Shown here piece by piece: positions 21,358-34,131 of a DNA stretch of 64,000 nt (its first letter is position 1; every line of letters starts with the position of its first letter). The notes below the pieces were generated by a model, which worked only from the letters and a program-made list of their open reading frames with translations, was not told the origin of the DNA and did no database searches. The stretch spans positions 143,570,605 to 143,634,604 of the forward strand of contig CM062808.1 of assembly GCA_031772625.1 (NCBI GenBank), given 5' to 3'. The position numbers were made by a program, and so were the translations under genes. Origin of the DNA: Pinus tabuliformis (taxonomy: Eukaryota > Streptophyta > Pinopsida > Pinales > Pinaceae).

Positions 21358-22562
21358 TTGGCTCCAAAGAAGAAAACTCGTTATACCAGGTCAAACCCTG
21401 ACCTAGATCCTCCAGCTGTTTTTGGAAATCCCAATTTAATCCCAAAAATCCTTAGGAAACAAGAGAAACAAGAGGATATTGCCGATTCAAGTCCTAAAAC
21501 AATTCAAAAAAGTTATATTCCAACCCCTGCTAAAGCTTCACTACGTCCTCACATTACTGTTGTTTCCCCTAGTTCTTCATCCACTTCCCAAAGCACCTTC
21601 TCCACTCCATTCACTACACATATTTCAACTCCTTCCCCGCCATTCCAGCTGTTCCATTTCTTTAGGATTATCAAACCAAAATCACATATTTTTATGGTAC
21701 TGGCTCTTATATATCCCTACAACACACTAAGAAAATGCAGGACTATTTTGAGAACTATGAAATAGATGACGATGATGTGAGAATGAAGATTTTTTTCCAA
21801 ATTCTAACTGGTGAAGTAAGAACTCGGTTTAGAGCGCTTGCTGCAAATACCATAGCCAATCCAAATGCTCTTTACCAATCCTTCCTCAACAGATGGGAAA
21901 AGAAAAAAGATCCACTACAAATTTTATCAGAGTATGATACTATAAAACGAGGCCCACAAGAAACCGTCCTAGACTATTGTGCGAGATTCAACAATGTTTA
22001 CAATGCTATCCCTCAAAACCTTAGGCCTCCACCTGATTTAGCGTTGATCAAATTTGCTGATGGATTTGATTATGATATGGCATACCAATTGAGGGAAAGA
22101 GCCCCTCAAACCTTAGCAGACATGCAGAACATAGCTGTCAGTGTGGAGGCAAACCTCATTGCTAAACAAAACCAAGCAAGAGCTGAGAGAAGGAGAACTT
22201 TCAAAGAAGAGCCTTCAGCATTTGAACAAAAACTGGATGCAATCATCAAGGGTATGGACAGACTTGGAGATAGAGTGGAAACCATTGAAAGAAAATCATC
22301 ATGGGAAGGACAACAAAGTAATACTATGAGAAACCCCAATTTTAAGAAAAATCAAAATCCAAATGTTGGAAGGGCTGGCCCTGACCAGAATATTAGACCT
22401 CCCTTTCAAGAAAACTATGTTGAAGCATCAACATCTAATGAACCAATAGAGGACCCTCACATTAACTTGATGGGTTTGAACAGTGAGAAACAAATTTTTC
22501 TAACCCAAGGAGACCAAGATAATCATGATATCAATCAATTCCAAACCAAATCTGGAGAATAA
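21358..22562 (+). pseudogene. gag: E1 gag, start codon lost and frameshifted
   Basis: The N-terminus (lysine-rich, then NPDLDPPAVFGNPNLIPKIL) matches the gag start of E3 at 42641, but the first codon here is TTG at 21358 rather than ATG. A frameshift near 21720-21740, with loss of part of the N-terminal region compared with E3, joins the capsid part (21735 on). This shows the Ty3 gag pattern (an FLNRWEKKKDPLQ stretch and YCARFNNVYNAIP). No zinc knuckle is visible, as in E3. The frame ends with TAA 22560-22562, after which the protease frame continues in the same phase. Confidence 0.85.
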
Positions 22563-24240
22563 TTTGACTTTAGGGAAGGCTATGATGCAACAGTATATAA
22601 AGTTCACAAGCAATACAAATTGAGAAGTAGAACCATAGATGTACTGGAACCTATCAAATTAAAGGATACTAAACAACCAAATAAAGCAAAAGATAAAGTT
22701 ATCCTCACAGAACCCTCTGATAAAACAAACCCAAACCCAAGAGAAATTTCTATGGAAGATGTATCAGATGTACATCCCTATGAAAATCAGCCATTCACAT
22801 CCCCTTCCACAAAAGAAAATTCACACAGTATTCCTGAAAATAATTTTAAAACAGAAGTACCTCAACACAACATTCAAAATCAAGAGAAGATCACTGAAGA
22901 TCCAGCTGAGAAGGAAAAATCTGCTAGTCACAATACCAGAACTCAATTGGACAAACCCTTCAATCTAGAAACAGAAATTGGTAAAATGAAAATAGCTATT
23001 CCTCTCTCTGAGCTCGCCAAACATGAAGTGTATAGACAACAAATCAACAGGTCACTCCATATACCAAAGAATAGGGATGCTGTCAACGTTTTAGATGATC
23101 AACCTGAATTACTTTTCGGTCCTGAAGTTAATGGTAAAACAACAAATGGAGGCGTTCCACCATTTTATGTTAGTTTAAACATTCATGACAAGGTGTTACA
23201 CAATGCAATGTTTGATTCAGGAGCTTCACATAACCTAATGCCAAAGTCTGTAATGGAAAAATTAGACCTAGATATCACAAGACCCTACAAAGATTTGTTT
23301 TCATTTGATTCCAGCCAAGTCAAGTGTCTAGGCCTAATTAAATATTTATGTGTGTCCTTGGTCCAATACCCAACCAAAACAATCCTGATGGATGGGGTGG
23401 TAGCTGATATTCCACCCAAGTATGGTATGTTTTTATCAAGATCTTGGGGAGCCAAACTCCAAGGATCTTTGCAGCTAGACATGTCCTATGCCACTATTTC
23501 AGTCTTTGGGCAGCCAAAGAGATTGTACCGAGAAACATTAATGAAATATGTGGTTAGCAGTCAAGAAAAGCCCCAAAACTTTCCCATCTATTCTATCCAT
23601 TCTGACATGGATTCATTCATTTTATTTAATGTTGATATTTGTCCCAAAACTGATGTCAAATTCCTGGAAGCAACACAAAGCACAGATGAAGAGTCTCTTG
23701 TCCAAGATCAGAAAATCCTTGATATGATTGATACAACAAATGAAAATGATATAACACATGACTTACAAGAACCCAATTTGCCCATTGTACAACTTTCTAA
23801 AACTCTCAATGTTAGTCATGACTATGAAATCCTGTGGTATTTAGAGTTCGATGGATCAGTAAACAAATTAGGAGCAGGGGCAGGGGTTTGGATACACAAC
23901 ATGTAAAATGACTACACTGAAGGTCATGCATATAGGTTAAATTTCAGATGTACAAACAATATGGCTGAGTATGAGGCCCTTCTGTTAGGTCTCAAACTGA
24001 TCAGAGCCCTAGGGGCAACAAAAGTTTCAATTCTAGGTGATTCAGATCTGATTATACAACAAATGAAGGGAAATTTTGTTACAAATGATCATAGATTAAG
24101 AGCTTTCAGGGGAGTAGCCATTGAAATACTTAACACCTTTTCAAAATATCAGTTCACCAAAATCTCAAGAAAACACAATTTACATGCACATAGCTTGGCA
24201 ACCTTTGCCAGCACATGCAAACTAACATTTGAGCCTAACC
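22563..24240 (+). pseudogene. pol: E1 protease and archaeal-type RNase H
   Basis: A charged linker (22620-23050) leads to the aspartic protease: FDSGASHNLMP near 23212, then a flap-like and GMFLSRSW region. After 23835 an archaeal/plant-type RNase H is visible: FDGS (first Asp), NNMAEYEALLLGL (Glu), GDSDLIIQQ (Asp) and a degenerate end NLHAHSLATFA where the usual Asp is His. TAA 23904-23906 interrupts it. The position of this RNase H, between protease and reverse transcriptase, is shared with E3 and differs from the commoner location after the main RNase H. In related elements it probably contributes to plus-strand processing. Confidence 0.85.
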
Positions 24241-26092
24241 ACCATTTCACAGCTGAAATCAAGCATAGGCTTGCAGTCCCAGATAACATCAAGAATTGGA
24301 AATTCGTTGAAAATCACAAACAAATAAATAATTTCCTCACCTTACAACAAGAATTCTCAAGTTTAAACATTGATGCAAATACCATGGATGACCCACAACA
24401 AGTGGTGTGCAAAGGTGAGCAAACTATATCAGCTGAGACAGTAAAACAAATCCTGCACCCCACCACTTTTGATCACAATAATGTACAAGAATTAGACCAA
24501 TCCCGTTTTGATGAAATAGATGAGGCAGAAGCTGAAGTAATTGAGCTAAAGGACAATTTTCTGCCCACATGTTTAACTCCTTTAGAGGACATATTTGATT
24601 CAAATGACATTCCTAAAAAACCAAAAATGCAACCCCTAAATGCTGAAATTGAGGACTGCAACATTGGGACTACAGAAAATCCCAAAATGGTAAAACTGTC
24701 TAAAGCATTACCTACTGATCAGAAGTTGAAATACATAGACTTGTTTAAGGAGTTCCAGGATGTATTTGCCTGGAGTTATGAGGACCTCAAGTCTTATGAC
24801 ACCTCAGTCATCCAACATACTATACCTTTAAAAGAGAATCAAAGACCTTTTAAACAAAAGCTCAGAAGGGTGAATCCTGTCCTTCTTCCCTTGATTGAAA
24901 AGGAAGTTAAACGAATGTATGAAGCTGGAATTATTGCACTGATTAGGTTCTCAAAATGGATTTCAAATCTAGTGCCTACTAGGAAGAAGACGGGAGAAAT
25001 AAGACTGTGTGTTGACTTAAGAAATTTAAATAAAGTCTCTCTCAAAGACCATTACCCCTTACCCAAGATGGACCATATCTTACAAAGGGTAGTGGGTCCT
25101 TCCAGAATTTCATTACTAGATGGATTTTCAGGTTTCAATCAGATCCTAGTTCATCCAGATGATCAGGACATAACTGCTTTTACAACACCTTGGGGTACCT
25201 TCAAATATGTCAAAATTCCTTTTGGACTCAAAAATGTAAGGGCCACTTTCCAAAGAGAAATGGATATTGCTTTTTCCAAAGAAATCCATGATTTCTTAGT
25301 AGTTTACCTTGATGATCTCACTCCGTTTTCAAAATCAGACCAAGAACATTTAAACCATCTGAGGCAATTGTTCTTAACTTGCAGAAAATATGGCATCTCT
25401 TTAAACCCAAAGAAATCCCTATTTGGCCTAGAAGAAGGCAAGCTCCTAGGACACATTATTTCAAAAGATGGCATTAGGATTGACCCGGACAAAATTCAGG
25501 CTATTCTTCAAGTCCCCCATCCAAGAAACATCAAAGAACTGCAAGCTTTTTTAGGGAAGATTAATTTCCTAAGAAGGTTCATTCCCAATTTGGCTGAGCT
25601 CATAAGATTGTTAAACAACATGCTGAAAAAGGATTCTAAAGTTAAGTGGACCATACAAGCCAAACAAGCCTTTGAGGACATCAAAATAGCTTTGACAAAA
25701 ACACCAGTCCTCACAAGTCCCAAGTTTGATAGAGATTTCATCATTTTTTTTCCTTCGCCTCTGAGCATACAATTGCTGTTGTCCTATTGCAAAAAGATGA
25801 CCAAGGGTGCGAGAAGCCCATTGCCTTCTTCAGTAAGGCCCTTAGGGATGCTCCCTTAAAATATCAAATCATGGAAAAGCAAGCATATGCCCTTGTGAAA
25901 GCCATTAAAGATTTCAGAGTTTACATTTTGTACTCACATGTCATAGCATATGTTCCAAATGTAGTGGTCAAGGATATTTTAACTTAGGAAGGAATTGAGG
26001 GTAAAAGGGGAAAATGGATAGCCAACATTTTAGAATACGATATTGAAATTAAGCCTATAAAACTGATAAAAGGACAAGGACTAGCCAAATTA
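24241..26092 (+). pseudogene. pol: E1 reverse transcriptase and RNase H
   Basis: After a spacer, reverse transcriptase runs from about 24760 (FAWSYEDL) through KLRRVNPVLLPLIEKEV, LCVDLRNLNKVS and DGFSGFNQI to the catalytic YLDDLT at 25305-25316. The finger and thumb region contains LLGHIISKDGI. The Ty3 RNase H (FDRDFI onward, KPIAFFSKALRD, EKQAYALVKA) begins near 25720; a frameshift at about 25745-25760 and TAG 25985-25987 break it. Confidence 0.9.
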
Positions 26093-27449
26093 ATGACTGA
26101 AACCAACTTTCAAGCCCTTGATATCAATGAAATGGACAACGAACAGGAGATGGCGACTCCACAAATCAATCAAGCCTTTTTACAATCACCTTGGTATGCT
26201 GACATATGTTTTGTATTGTTAAACCTGCAAGCTCCTCCAGGGTTGTCCAACACAAAGAAGAGGTTCTTAAAAATGAAGGCATCAAAGTTTTGTATTCTAG
26301 ACAGTGCCCTGTTTTGGAAAAATCATGAAGGTAGTTTGCTTAATTGTCTAACATTGAATGAAACTCACAATCTTATGAAGGAATTTCATGCAGGGGACTG
26401 TGGTGGAAACTTGTACTGGAAGTCAACAGCTGATAAAATCCTAAGGGATGGATTCTATTGGCCCTCCCTGTTTGCTGATGTGAAAAAATTTGTAATGTCT
26501 TGCCATAAGTGCCAAATATTTGAAGGCAAAAGAAAGTTGCTACCTTACCCCTCAAACCTATTTCAACTGAAAACCATTTCAACAATGGGGTTTAGACTTC
26601 ATAGGTGAAATTCATCCCTCCTCTTCTGGTCAACATAGGTGGATTTTGATTGACACAGACTATTTTACCAAATGGATAGAAGCCATCCCTTGTAGGCAAG
26701 CCAATGACTTAATCATCATGCAATTTCTAGAAACCAATATCCTGTCTAGGTTTGGCTGTTCGGAAAAGATTATTACAGACAATGCTACTACATTCAAATC
26801 CAAAATAATGATCAACTTCTGTCGCAAATACCATATTAATTTAGGCCATTCCACAGCTTATTACCCTCAAGGTAATGGCCTAGATGAATCATCTAACAAA
26901 AGCCTCATCAACATTATCAAAAATATCTTGGAGGAGAACAAAAAAAATTGGCATAAAAAACTTGTAAATGCACTGTGGGCAGACAGATTGACTACTAAAA
27001 GATCCATTGGTACAAGTCCATATGAATTGGTTTATGGAATGGAATCAAAATTCCCTTCATCCTTGGGAATCCCTGTGATCAAGTTGCTGCAAGAAATACA
27101 GGCAGAGCCTAATGATATTCAAAGAAGGATTAATCAAACTATTCACTTGCAGTAGACAAGGAAAGAAGTATATCAAAGAACCCAAGTTATACAGGAAAAG
27201 TTGAAAAAGATTTTTGACAAAAGAACAAAAGCTGAAGATTTCTTCATAGGAAACAAAGTGCTGAGATGGGATTCAAGGAGGGAAGATAAAGGGAAACATG
27301 GAAAATTTGATTTCCTATGGAAGGGACCTTATGTTATTCAAGCTGTACAAGGTAATAACACCTATTTTCTGAAGAGTGTGGATAGCAAAAATACTGAGGA
27401 AGACCCAGTCAATGGGCAAATGCTCAAGCATTATTTTGAATCCCTTTGA
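26093..27449 (+). pseudogene. pol: E1 integrase
   Basis: The zinc-binding region is HNLMKEFHAGDCGGN then CHKCQIFEGK (26360-26530). A frameshift near 26570-26600 follows. Core motifs are WGLDFIGEIH, ITDNATTF and GNGLDESSNKSL. The C-terminal part has a chromatin-independent tail with WKGPYVIQAV, ending at TGA 27447-27449. TAG 27153-27155 interrupts it after HLQ, exactly where E3 also has TAG. Confidence 0.9.
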
Positions 27450-27846
27450 TCATCATAACATGACTTTATTATTGTACATAAATATTTGTATGTCCAGCAG
27501 TTTCCATTTACAGCAATTAGATAAGGAACAACATGTAGCAGATTTTGAGGAGAAGGTCAAACAATTACATCACTTTTGATGTATATTTTGAAATTACAAC
27601 AGAGGATCAATAAAAGGACTTAGGAAGTATAAAAATGATGATAAATACTCAGAAAAACCAGCAAAGACACAGCTGTGATTTCACAGCAGATCAGCTCAAG
27701 AGATACTGCACACAGGTTACCGGGATTCAGATCAATGCTCTCCAAGAGAAGGAGGTTTCAATCTACAGCAAGAATTGAAAAATAAGGCCATCTGACCTTT
27801 TGTTCTTGGCTTTTCACCAGGAAAAGCCATCCCCAAGTGGAGCCAC
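27450..27846 (+). other. E1 3' leader, no gene; PBS-like inverted sequence at its end
   Basis: No gene is visible. The last 17 bases, TCCCCAAGTGGAGCCAC (27830-27846), abut the 3' LTR and resemble the reverse complement of the element's own primer site (TCCCCAGTGGAGTCGCCA). No purine tract abuts the LTR. Confidence 0.75.
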
Positions 27847-29280
27847 TGTTAGGTTCCTATACCAATAGGTTTCATTTTTCATGATTGACAGTGGAAAGGC
27901 CAAATATGTTCATCTTTGATGCTGCAAAGGTTCCATATTTCATATGCAGATGGATGTGTAGGTATTGTTCTTTATCACAATTGATGGGTGGCCCAACAGT
28001 TCAATCTAGACCATGCCATGTTTAAATTTTTGTTGTAGAATAGAGAAAAAGCATCTGTCCAAATAGTTTAAGATTGGCAGATCAGTAGCTAGGTAGAGAA
28101 ATTAAGGAGCCCAACTGCTTAATCTGGGCCCTTGGAAGCAATAAGGGTAGATTTAGATAGGAGGGCAGTTAAAGGAAAAGAGGATAATCAGGGTTTGCAA
28201 GTCTAAGTGCACCCAATCAAAAGGAAGAAAAAATGCTACGTGTATTAGGCTGGGTAGGTAGCTTGAGGTTGCAGAAGCAAGGTCATCATCAGTTTCTGTC
28301 TTATCAAAGAAAGCTAATCTTATCAATAACACAAGTATCAAAGCAGTTGTTTGGTGGCAGAACTTTGGAAGCATGTCTAACTCCCTTTCACTACCCCTCA
28401 AAAGTTGCTTACTAATACCCCTTGAGGACTTTGGGATTTCCCCAACTAGTCCTATTTTCACTTCATTTTTGTAAAACATCAAGTCAATTTTGGCTTTCCT
28501 AAATGAAAAGAAGCCACATTTCTTGTGTAAAAATCATTTCTCCACATCCCATGCAATTCCTATGTCTAAGTTTCATTTATTAAACCTAACCTTTCCCCTA
28601 CACTTTCACTTCACAAAATCATATGAACTTCTAATTCTATTTTATAGCTCCCTAACAAGTCCCCCATCCCTATTTCTACAAAAATTATATAAAAAACCCC
28701 AAAAAATATTAAATATCCTACCCTATAGCACTATAGCTATGTAAATATATTTTTGGGAAGTAAAATTCCATCTGGGACTATTATCAACCCATCTGCGTCC
28801 TAAATCTAGGATTAATCTGACCTCTGGTTAGGTTAATAGCCTATACCTACCCCTCTACGCATGTAATTTTCCCCATTTTACCCCTCTGCATTCATTTTAT
28901 ATAGTTTGGTGTTTAAATGCTTTACTATACATTAAACTATTTTTCCCCGCCCACACATAAACTCATAAGTTTGCATTTACCAAAGTTTGCAACCCCCCAT
29001 TGTGCATTATCATTTTAATATTTGAGTGGGCCCCCGCGCCATAACGTGCCTGCAGGTTGCCATCCCGTTAACCCTTCGATCCGCCCTCCCAGATCTGACG
29101 GCCCTCACTGATTTCGGAATGGCCCCGACGTGCGAGAGTTAACACCTGATAGCATGGGGTTTTTACCGTCGTACAAAAGACACATGCCCTCGTTTGATTG
29201 CATCGGAGCCGCTCTGACGAATACTGCCCCCGTACCAAAGGCGGTCTGATAAAACCATTTACCGCCTTTTGTTCCCGCTG

Positions 29281-29447
29281 CCCACGTCATACACCATGTC
29301 GACACTTATGTCAGTCCCCATGTCATTGTTCCATCTAACGTGTCTACCTAATCATTCTGCCATATCACCACCCACATCGGCTGCCACGTCACTGTCCATA
29401 CCCGCTACGCAACAAAACCTACGTCATGATGATGTCAGCATAAAAAG
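29281..29447 (+). promoter_or_regulatory. ACGT-core motif cluster upstream of the LTR frame
   Basis: ACGTCA or ATGTCA elements recur at about 29284, 29308, 29319, 29387 and 29422-29436, with a TATA-like CATAAAAAG near 29438. These resemble bZIP (as-1/TGACG) sites. They could drive the LTR frame 650 bp downstream. Confidence 0.35.
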
Positions 29448-30101
29448 CGCCAAAAAGTCCAAGAAAGCCCAAATTTGTTTAAAAGTCATCAAAATCATTG
29501 TTTTTCGCGTATTTTCATTGGTTTGTCTGTGAAAACTGTGCATGCATTTTACAACGAGTTAATCGCCATAGCCCCAACCTGCCACCTAAAGGAATCCAAG
29601 CTGCAAACTTGACCTCCTCTGCGCCACCTGCAACTACAGTTCGCGTAAAAATCTCGGAAAACAGGCATTTATCTGTCGGTCACCCGCAAAACTTGTTTTT
29701 TCCTGCATAAATTCTCTGTTAAAATCACTGAGAGAGTTAAACTTAACCACAATACACTGTTCCCTCAACTCTCTATGCCCCAACTTATTGTTTGACCGTG
29801 TTTTCCGGGCAAAACCTGCTTATTCTATATCCATCAGCCAATCTATCCATTGCAATTTGAAATTGAGCTCGCCCCTGCCTGCAAAACCACCAAGAGCACC
29901 TGCTGAGGCCACTCCTCTTTCACTGCCTTTTAATTTCATCATTAAAAGACTCTACAAACTCTGTTGCCCCTAATAGTGTCACTCATTAAGACCACCTTTT
30001 TATTGAACTCAAATTGCAGCAATCTTGCTAAAATCCTATTGCCAGCACCTTGTGTCCTGTTGACACACAAACTCAAAATCCAATTGTAAACATTGTTGAT
30101 C

Positions 30102-33100
30102 ATGGAGGCTCCAGTGGCTTTAAATATTTCCCCATTGAATGCAACACATAAGAGCTTGGAGTGGCTGCCCCTTGCAGACAGGGATTACCAAATGAAGGAA
30201 ACAGTGGAACTGTGCAACAAATATCACATTGAAACTTTTTGTGAGATAAGGAAAAGACATAGAAGCAATGCTAATGTCCTGGGTATTTGGGAGTCCAATA
30301 TGCCAATTTATTATCTCCCACAAGTAAATGTATTCCCGAACTTTATCCATCAATGCTGTGAAAATTATGAGCCCACTCAAAGAGTAGTTTTGGCTCCATT
30401 TGGGACTGTCTTGTTTCATATCACCCCTCAAGCCATAAACCAGATGCTAAACTTTGAGCCAACTAAACCTCTGGCTCCTCTATCCATGAAGCTTCTGCTT
30501 GATCAGGGTGCCAAGCTGTCTAATTCAGAGATCACAAGAATTGCCCAGCTGTTCATGCAACCAGATTGTCAGCCCCGGCAACCTCCTCCTTATCTGCATG
30601 TTTGGTTTAATGAAACATGAAGAATGCTGGTGGACATGATATCCTCCATCTTAGGATTAAATACCAGTGAATTTGTTGATGAGACAGTCTTGGTGATGCT
30701 GTCTATGTTTGCTCCGGGACAGCCCCTTGCTATCCAGTATGATTATGCCACCTTTATAGCTGATAAAATTCATGAGCAATTCATGAACCTGGAAAGAGAA
30801 AGGGTATTCAAATACTCCTACATATATCATTTGCTGTTGAACTATCAACTTGATAGTTTCCCAGTTTTCCTCAAAAAATTGGATGCTAACGGGAGGCGAA
30901 GGTCTGTAATATTTTGGTCATCAGTCTGCCACCATGTTTATTACTCTCCATACACCTACTGTGAATTTATTGACCTATTTATATACCCAACTTCTTCCTT
31001 GCTGGTGAGCACTCCTCTTCCTAGACTCACTGATGATATGCAAAAGATTCTACAACTTTCCAAAAGCTACAGCGTTGGTGACTGGTATTTCTACCAAGAC
31101 CACACAGTAATCAGGATCTATGGCTGTGAATTAGCCCCCTACAGACTGCCAAAATATGTCCCTATGAGACTCTTTGCCTTGGAATACTTTCGGCAATTTG
31201 GTAATTCAAATATTCTATGATAAAGCAAAAAGGCACAGCTCAAAATAAGACATCAATTGGGCCCATTTATTTTCAATAAGAGAGAAGAAGCCTGGGAAGA
31301 GGTAGACAAGATGTTGAAAAAGTTTCTGTTGTTAAAAACAAGCTTCTATTGGGCACCATATGACCCCAATCACTTTATAAGCCTTAGAAGAGTCAAATAC
31401 AGGTTTGCATGTTATGACCACTGCAGTATCCCTCAAATTGAACAATATGCTAATCAACAAGAGTGGGTAGAGGGCACACTAGTTGAAGAACTTTCTGAGG
31501 AAGAATTAGCAGAAAAGGCAATTAAAAATATTGAAAAAGCAGTTGACGTGGAATCTTTTGGGCAGGTGTTTTTTTACAGCCCCTCAGTACCTTGGAGAAG
31601 GTACCTCATCCACCACGGCTTCCCAGCAAACTACCCAAGTAAGGGCCCCACCAGCAGCAACAGATAAAGGTAAAGAGGTGCGGCATTCAGAAGAACAAGT
31701 GCACAATTTGGAACAGCAAGAAACAATGGCAGACCGGCCCGCTTCTACAGATGAACAAGTTCAAGGGCAAGATGCTTCTACTCAAGAAAAGGCAGCTGAA
31801 ATATTGGTATTACAAACTCTTGCCAATGAAGAGAGAGCAAAGAAAAGGGATAGACAAGAAGAAACACCTCCAGACACATCCACAGAGCAACAAGGAGGAA
31901 AAAGATAGAGATTGAATCCTTTTTCAAAGGAAGAAATACCAGAGGGGCCAACTGAACAACAAATTCCCCCAAGCATGGAGACATCGGCCAGCTCCTTTCA
32001 GCAGGAGCGAGAGAGACAACAAGGTGTGGAGGTTACATCCACTAGGCAATAGAGCAGACAGGGCTCCGACATCAAAAAAGCATTCACGGATATCAAAGCT
32101 AGAAATGAGCCAGTGAGATACCAACTCTATAACTAGCTGTTGAGGATGGCACCCAACAATCAGCAAAGGCTAATACCAGCCTATGACATCCATGAAGGGA
32201 AAATGACTCTCAGTCATTTTAGACCTGTAATGCAGCAACCACAATTAGCTTCTCCAAAGACATCCATCTGATGGACCAGATTGAATTGCACAAGCAGACC
32301 GGGGAGATGGTATATTCTACATTGGCAGATAAAACATTGATGGCCCATAGATTGCAAAACTCTCTGCACGATACTTCTGCCCAGTTGGAATTGGAGAAAT
32401 CTTCATCACAAGCCAAGGACAATAGAATCAAGTCCTTGGAGGAGATCATTATAGAGCTGGGGCATGATCCTCAAGATCCAAAAGGCACTCAGGCCTTGAT
32501 AAGGAAGAAAGACGAAGACATAACAGCCCTTAGAAAACAAATCAAGATGCCAGCTACAATCCATCCTCAAACCACAGAGGTAGCACAACAAAAATAAGAG
32601 CAGGATGTGGTAGCTTTGCTTATGACCTTACACAAAAGGTTGATAGAAACAGAGAGTGCCTTGGACGCATCTTTGAAAGCAAAACAGGTAGAGTTGGCCT
32701 CTCAACCAATTCAAATAGCACAGATTCTTACAGTTTCTCCTCCCTTGGCCACCACAACAGTTCCTCCCACTGGTCAGGCATCAGAATCAGGCACCTCAAG
32801 TTCAGCACCACTTCCAGCAACAACAACAGCAGCAGTAGAGTAGGAGACCAGCCTAAGCATCCAGAATATGATGAAAGAAATACAAGCTCTTGAGGTACAA
32901 ATGGCAGAATTGAAAGAGGCCAAAGAAAATTTGGCCAAAATTGAGGAAAAATATGACAAGTCAAAACAGGATGTAGCCGAGAAGGCAAGAGAAGTGAAAA
33001 CCTTAGAAAAAAGAATAAAGGAACTAGAGAAAGAGCTCACTTTTGATAAAACTCTAACTGATATCAAGAAAATTATGTGGGCCAAGATTGGACAATCATT

Positions 33101-33734
33101 TACAGACCAATGGCAATTCATTGAAACCATTCATGAACAAATGGATTTGATAGGCTTAGCTTAGTTTGAAAATCAAAAGGCTAGAGCATCTTTAGGAAAT
33201 ATGCCTGAGCTAGCCAATAGGATGATCCAGGTCCTTAACACTCGTACCAAAGATCAGTTAGCAGCAATAGGTATCAGGAGTAGGACTGATACCATCTCAC
33301 TAATCAAGAGGGTGTTGACCCTAAGGAATTTTGTGCAGACCCTGGAGAGAAAATGCCAAGAAATGTAGACAGAGGTGAATGAATTTAGAACAAAGATCAC
33401 AGCATTGCAGAGCAGAGGGCTGCCAAGTTTGGTAACTAGCACTGGAAGACTACTATCACATGAGCATTATTCCAACAGGGTGAACAACTATGCTTCCAAT
33501 CAAATCACAGCGTCCTCAAGTACGTCAGAAGAAACAGGGCCTCCATTTTGACAAAGTGTCTATGATAAACTTGAAAATCTGTTCTACATTGAACATGAAA
33601 TCAACCACCTTTTTGAAGTCTAGCCTACTTTTCATAGATACACTGAAGCTGATGAAACACTGATAAAGATACAAAGGCATCAGCTACCTACAGAGGATTG
33701 GTGGAAAGGGATGATAGAGACGTTGCTCAGGTGA
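30102..33734 (+). pseudogene. LTR-encoded protein of E1, copy B (1211 codons, decayed)
   Basis: ATG 30102 opens a frame that, apart from mutations, runs to TGA 33732-33734 in the 3' LTR. About 480 N-terminal residues are helical and hydrophobic; then a Gln/Glu-rich segment (31600-32100); then charged coiled coils (32280-33130) and a helical tail. No signal peptide, catalytic motif or zinc finger is evident. Defects include TGA 30618, TGA near 31219 with a 9 bp deletion, an extra T near 31571, TAGs in the linker, a 31 bp deletion near 32247 that restores phase, and later stops. Copy A has sense codons at nearly all of these. The best guess is an accessory element protein; its function is unknown. 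Confidence 0.75.
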
Positions 33735-34123
33735 TTTTGTTTATTAATTCTTTTGACCAACTACAGGTCAACCAATTCAGCGAACTCACAAGCTTAGTCC
33801 ACCTGTCAAATGAAAGATAACAGCAAAAAGTCAGCAGACGGTGATGACTCCAGCTCGTTAAAGGCAAAGGTAACCAAGTACTGTAACAAAGCCTAAGCAG
33901 CGGCATAGCGACAAAGCAACGAAAAGACAGAAGGCGTAGAATGAATGCGCAGCAAAGCAACCGACTCACTCAGCCCAGAAAGTCAAAATATCTGACAAAA
34001 TGGACAGCTAGCCCATTCTTATTTACTCTGGCATTTACTTTCTCATTTAGTGTTATTCAGAATTGGTAAAAGAAGTTATGAGCTGAAGACTCATCATTTA
34101 GATATTTTCTATCTCATTTCTTG

Positions 34124-34131
34124 TATATATA
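34124..34131 (+). promoter_or_regulatory. TATA box of E1 3' LTR
   Basis: TATATATA lies 390 bp after the LTR frame and is identical to 20264-20271. A possible AATAAG polyadenylation signal lies near 34302. Confidence 0.5.

Noticed and set aside
28233..29973. Several small frames in the 5' part of the E1 3' LTR
   Set aside because: Short, overlapping on both strands, with biased composition and no recognisable motif.
30102..33734. A host gene between two transposons
   Set aside because: The same sequence occurs in the left part of the window in direct orientation, bounded by LTR ends and the primer site, so it belongs to the E1 LTR.
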